From: Sporomusa acidovorans
GTDB lineage: Bacteria; Bacillota; Negativicutes; Sporomusales; Sporomusaceae
DNA length: 38,482 bases
Direction of reading: 5' to 3'
Assembly (NCBI RefSeq): GCF_900101845.1
Contig: NZ_FNAM01000011.1
Location: 95,882-134,363, forward strand
Under the pieces are notes generated by a model, which had not been told where the DNA came from, ran no database searches, and was given only the letters and a program-made list of their open reading frames with translations. Positions 36,366 through 38,482 of this stretch are shown in pieces. Position 1 is the stretch's first letter; every line of letters starts with the position of its first letter. The translations under genes and the position numbers were made by a program.

Positions 36366-37294
36366 AGTTGCGCTCTCTTTTCCCGCAGCATCCGCCGAAT
36401 CGGCTCATATAGTTCCGGCTGAGGCGGCACGAACCGGTCAATCGACAACCCCTGCAATGCCGGTCTCATATCCGGATTTTCGTGCATGGTGAGCAAAGCC
36501 TTGCGCAAAATTTCCCGCTGTCCCTGGCTGACACTTTTACCCGCTACTACCGGGCCAATCCCAGCAGGCGGCGAAACAGCGATAATTTTGACGGCCTCCG
36601 CCAGCTCCGGCTGCTTTTGCTTAGCCCGCTCATATACGATACTGGTAACAGGGGCGGCATCTACCACCTTGTTGGCAACTGCGCGAAAAGATTTATCATG
36701 GCTATACGTGTACATATAGCGTCCAAAGAATGTTTCCGGGGTCTCGTTTTTTTGCCGAAGCATTTGGACTAAAAAAGTGTAGCCGGAATAGCTTAACGGG
36801 TCTGTAAAGGCGACAATTTTGCCTTTGAGATCAGCTACATCGTTTATCCCGCTATCCTTTGCTACAACGATATACCCTTGATAGTATGGTACGCCCAGCC
36901 GTTGTTGCGCTGCCAGCATCTCAATCTCTTCAAAGCCGCTATAGGTTGCATATTCTCCAGATGAGAAAAAGGCGATATCAGCGCCTCCATTTAAGAGCAG
37001 CAGTGCAATCTCCGCATAGCTTTTTCGTTGAATCAAAATCACCGGCCTGTTTACCTGCCAACCGAGAAAATTAGCAATGGCGCGGTAATGCATGATTGTC
37101 TCCTGCGGCAATAACACAGAAGAAATCGCCACCCGCAAAGCCTGGGAATCTGCGTCTACGGCGGAAATGTCCGGCGGCGCCTCCACTTTCTTAAAATCGA
37201 TATACTTCTCTTTGCTTAGGAAGGAGCCGCAGCCTGTGCAGATCGCCATCACTAGCATGAATAAACAAACAAACCAAAAACCTTTTCGCTCCAT
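36362..37294 (-). CDS. PhnD-like substrate-binding lipoprotein, probable sensor subunit
   Basis: Lipoprotein (310 aa) of the phosphate/phosphite/phosphonate-binding PhnD class. Signal peptide with lipobox-like CTGC (C22). The mature part contains LRVAISSVLLPQET, YAEIALLLLNGGADIAFFSSGEYATY, DLKGKIVAFTDPLSYSGYTFLVQML and a conserved FSHDK-like YSHDKSFRAV. No permease or ATPase accompanies it; instead it is co-translated with a kinase. Comparable PhnD-like proteins, such as AioX, sense ligand for kinases. The start is the ATG at 37294 after GGGTGG; a TTG at 37309 is the alternative. Confidence 0.88.
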   Translation of the reverse strand: MERKGFWFVCLFMLVMAICTGCGSFLSKEKYIDFKKVEAPPDISAVDADSQALRVAISSVLLPQETIMHYRAIANFLGWQVNRPVILIQRKSYAEIALLLLNGGADIAFFSSGEYATYSGFEEIEMLAAQQRLGVPYYQGYIVVAKDSGINDVADLKGKIVAFTDPLSYSGYTFLVQMLRQKNETPETFFGRYMYTYSHDKSFRAVANKVVDAAPVTSIVYERAKQKQPELAEAVKIIAVSPPAGIGPVVAGKSVSQGQREILRKALLTMHENPDMRPALQGLSIDRFVPPQPELYEPIRRMLREKRAQL

Positions 37295-37454
37295 AATCCG
37301 CCCACCCAAATAAGAAAGTGTGTGGTGTACCCTTTAATTCAATACTATGATCATTCTCTTTCGCAAACGGTAAATCCTGCCGGGTTGACAGGATTGGCGG
37401 TAATCGACAGGCTTTCAACTCGACCTGTTGGTACGTCCGAATTCCACTGCGGCA

Positions 37455-37491
37455 GCAAAAAACAGGGATAGTGCCAAGCCCTATCCCTGTT
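37455..37491 (-). terminator. Intrinsic terminator
   Basis: AACAGGGATAG (37461-37471) and CTATCCCTGTT (37481-37491), 11-bp perfect stem, 9-nt loop, followed on the minus strand by a T6 run. It ends whatever is left of the transcript from the genes at 37538-37983 and insulates the sensor operon. Confidence 0.85.
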
Positions 37492-37537
37492 CCCGCGTTT
37501 TGGTTTCATTATGTAATTGCTATTACATCACTAGATG

Positions 37538-37720
37538 TTATGTTCGTCTACTACGAAATAACGTAAATTCTACTAATGCCGCCTCCAGCCGCTGGAGAGC
37601 CTCGGTGGTATCCGTTCCTGCTTTGCTGCACCTGGTAAACTCGTCAGATGCCTCACGAATTTTACCGTATAATTCGCCTTCTCTTTTGCGGTACTCCGCT
37701 GATCTTCGCCGTATTAGCAT
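37538..37720 (-). CDS. Small hypothetical protein, possibly not real
   Basis: Sixty residues, strongly basic at the start (LIRRRSAEYRKREG) and apparently one long amphipathic helix to VEFTLFRSRR. I do not recognise it. It overlaps the end of the decayed diguanylate cyclase by 7 bp and is followed by the terminator at 37461-37491. It could be the message's tail product, or a relic. No good ribosome site is evident. Confidence 0.3.
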   Translation of the reverse strand: MLIRRRSAEYRKREGELYGKIREASDEFTRCSKAGTDTTEALQRLEAALVEFTLFRSRRT

Positions 37721-37983
37721 CGAACAGCCACTGTCGCAATCAGTTCGTCACCGCCCCATCGTGCAACTATGTCGGTAGTCCGGACCGTATTTTCAAAAAT
37801 AGCGGCCGGTTCCGACAACACCAAATCACCGGCAGCATACTTAAAACTGCCTATGCATAGCAACAGAGCGATTTCACCCCATAGACTTATCTGTAAATAC
37901 CTATCCAGGTAATAGCTTGTGAGACCTACTAACATTCCAAATAAAGCAACTACTAATGGAGCATATTTATAAAATACCCGCAC
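37714..37983 (-). pseudogene. Diguanylate cyclase with internal deletion
   Basis: The 89-residue frame starts with two membrane segments (VVALFGMLVGLTSYY, WGEIALLLCIGSF), then jumps directly to KYAAGDLVLSEPAAIFENTVRTTDIVARWGGDELIA. That is the GGDEF-domain segment that normally follows the DxDxFK and YGHxxGD region, and it carries the GGDE active-site loop at 77-80. The ~100 residues between are absent, and the frame stops nine residues after the loop. So the N-terminal half of the GGDEF fold and its C-terminal part are missing, and it cannot be an active cyclase. Start GTG after GAGGTG. Confidence 0.78.
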
Positions 37984-38319
37984 ATTTTCACCTCTGACGC
38001 AGGTGGAACCATCAAGATTTCACCGTAAACTATTAGCATTTTTCCTATTAATTGAGCATTATAGTTTTAGCTGATTTAAACGCTATCAAAATATTACCAC
38101 TTTATTATACCGATATTTCAAATATTTCAAAATAATTGAAACTTATATCATGATTCTACTGCGAAAACTCCCCCTGCACAGGGGTATCAGTTGCCGAGAG
38201 AAAATGACCTAAAGCCCTTATGAAATAAGGTTTTGTAGGTATTGCGAACAGGGATTTTCTGCTTGAAGTCGAATATTATTATTATAAACATAACGATATT
38301 TGAAAGTGAGCGAATATAA
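37984..38319. other. Gene-free A/T-rich gap before the insertion sequence
   Basis: No gene is seen. It contains a short palindrome, CCCCTGCACAGGGG (38171-38184), and a CTTAT-GAA-ATAAG inverted repeat near 38219. The left end of the insertion sequence should lie in the right part, but I could not place its terminal repeat without the other end. Confidence 0.5.
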
Positions 38320-38482
38320 ATGTTTCGCAAAAATAATTCACACCTTCAGGAACGCTTGTTTGATGACTTCCAGCATTTACACCCCAGTCAACAAAAACGC
38401 TTAATGGCCAGTTGGGCTCCCATATTTTACGAACACGTTTTCAGCCAGATTGATGAAGCACCCTTTGCACCGTTATACTCTG
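38320..38482 (+). CDS. IS1182-family transposase, N-terminal part (runs off window)
   Basis: The first 54 residues start MFRKNNSHLQERLFD and continue with WAPIFYEHVFSQIDEAPFAPLYS, which resembles the N-terminus of IS1182-type (DDE) transposases known to me from clostridial genomes. The frame is open to the window's end. No ribosome site of note is seen (AGTGAGCG about 6 nt upstream). Confidence 0.7.
   Translation, partial: MFRKNNSHLQERLFDDFQHLHPSQQKRLMASWAPIFYEHVFSQIDEAPFAPLYS

Noticed and set aside
36362..37294. Phosphonate importer gene phnD
   Set aside because: No cognate permease or ATPase is adjacent; it is co-translated with a kinase, so a sensor role is likelier.
38171..38184. Palindrome CCCCTGCACAGGGG as insertion-sequence end
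   Set aside because: The other end of the element is outside the window, so it cannot be matched; left unassigned.

Overview
The window reads as chromosome of an anaerobic, moderate-GC Gram-positive-type bacterium. The gene families (Urt/Ure cluster, DeoR-controlled rhamnose operon, a Cys-rich flavin 2-hydroxyacid dehydrogenase, a TyrR-like sigma-54 regulator, an IS1182-type transposase) and the strong GGAGG ribosome sites fit Clostridia or Negativicutes. Sporomusaceae-like is my best guess, from family resemblance only.

Layout. (1) 1-330: leader-proximal end of a CRISPR array, transcribed leftwards. (2) 505-14582, all on the minus strand: a hybrid histidine kinase and an AraC-type response regulator, then urtABCDE (urea ABC importer), ureABC (urease) and ureEFGD (nickel insertion). 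Urea is imported, hydrolysed to ammonia and CO2, and probably controlled by the two-component pair and by two terminator-bearing leaders, one before the kinase and one before urtA. (3) 14901-15998: a plus-strand receiver-kinase orphan. (4) 16253-22388: L-rhamnose catabolism, with a DeoR regulator (plus strand) convergent with rhaB-rhaA-rhaD-MFS-rhaM (minus strand). A shared 15-bp element lies upstream of both the regulator and rhaB. (5) 22389-28793: a mixed accessory stretch. It holds a flavin 2-hydroxyacid dehydrogenase, a TyrR-like sigma-54 regulator with three lesions, an NAD-dependent lactate/malate-type dehydrogenase, an MGMT-family DNA repair protein, and a REP-type Y1 transposase with matching termini plus a decayed second copy. 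(6) 28998-37294, minus strand: a PhnD-like lipoprotein, a NarX-like kinase and a NarL-like regulator (overlapping ATGA junctions), followed by an Fe(III)/organophosphate-type ABC importer with two ATPase genes around one fused permease. Three 24-bp-spaced direct repeats and a promoter-like -10 inside the terminator hairpin lie between regulator and importer. (7) 37538-38482: a diguanylate cyclase gene collapsed by an internal deletion, and the start of an IS1182-type transposase running off the window.

No wholly new protein family stands out. The strongest candidates for undescribed biology are regulatory: the folded urt leader, the kinase leader attenuator, the repeat-plus-hairpin promoter before the importer, and the PhnD-like/NarX/NarL three-component sensor. 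Many minor start choices were moved inward to the codon with the best ribosome site.
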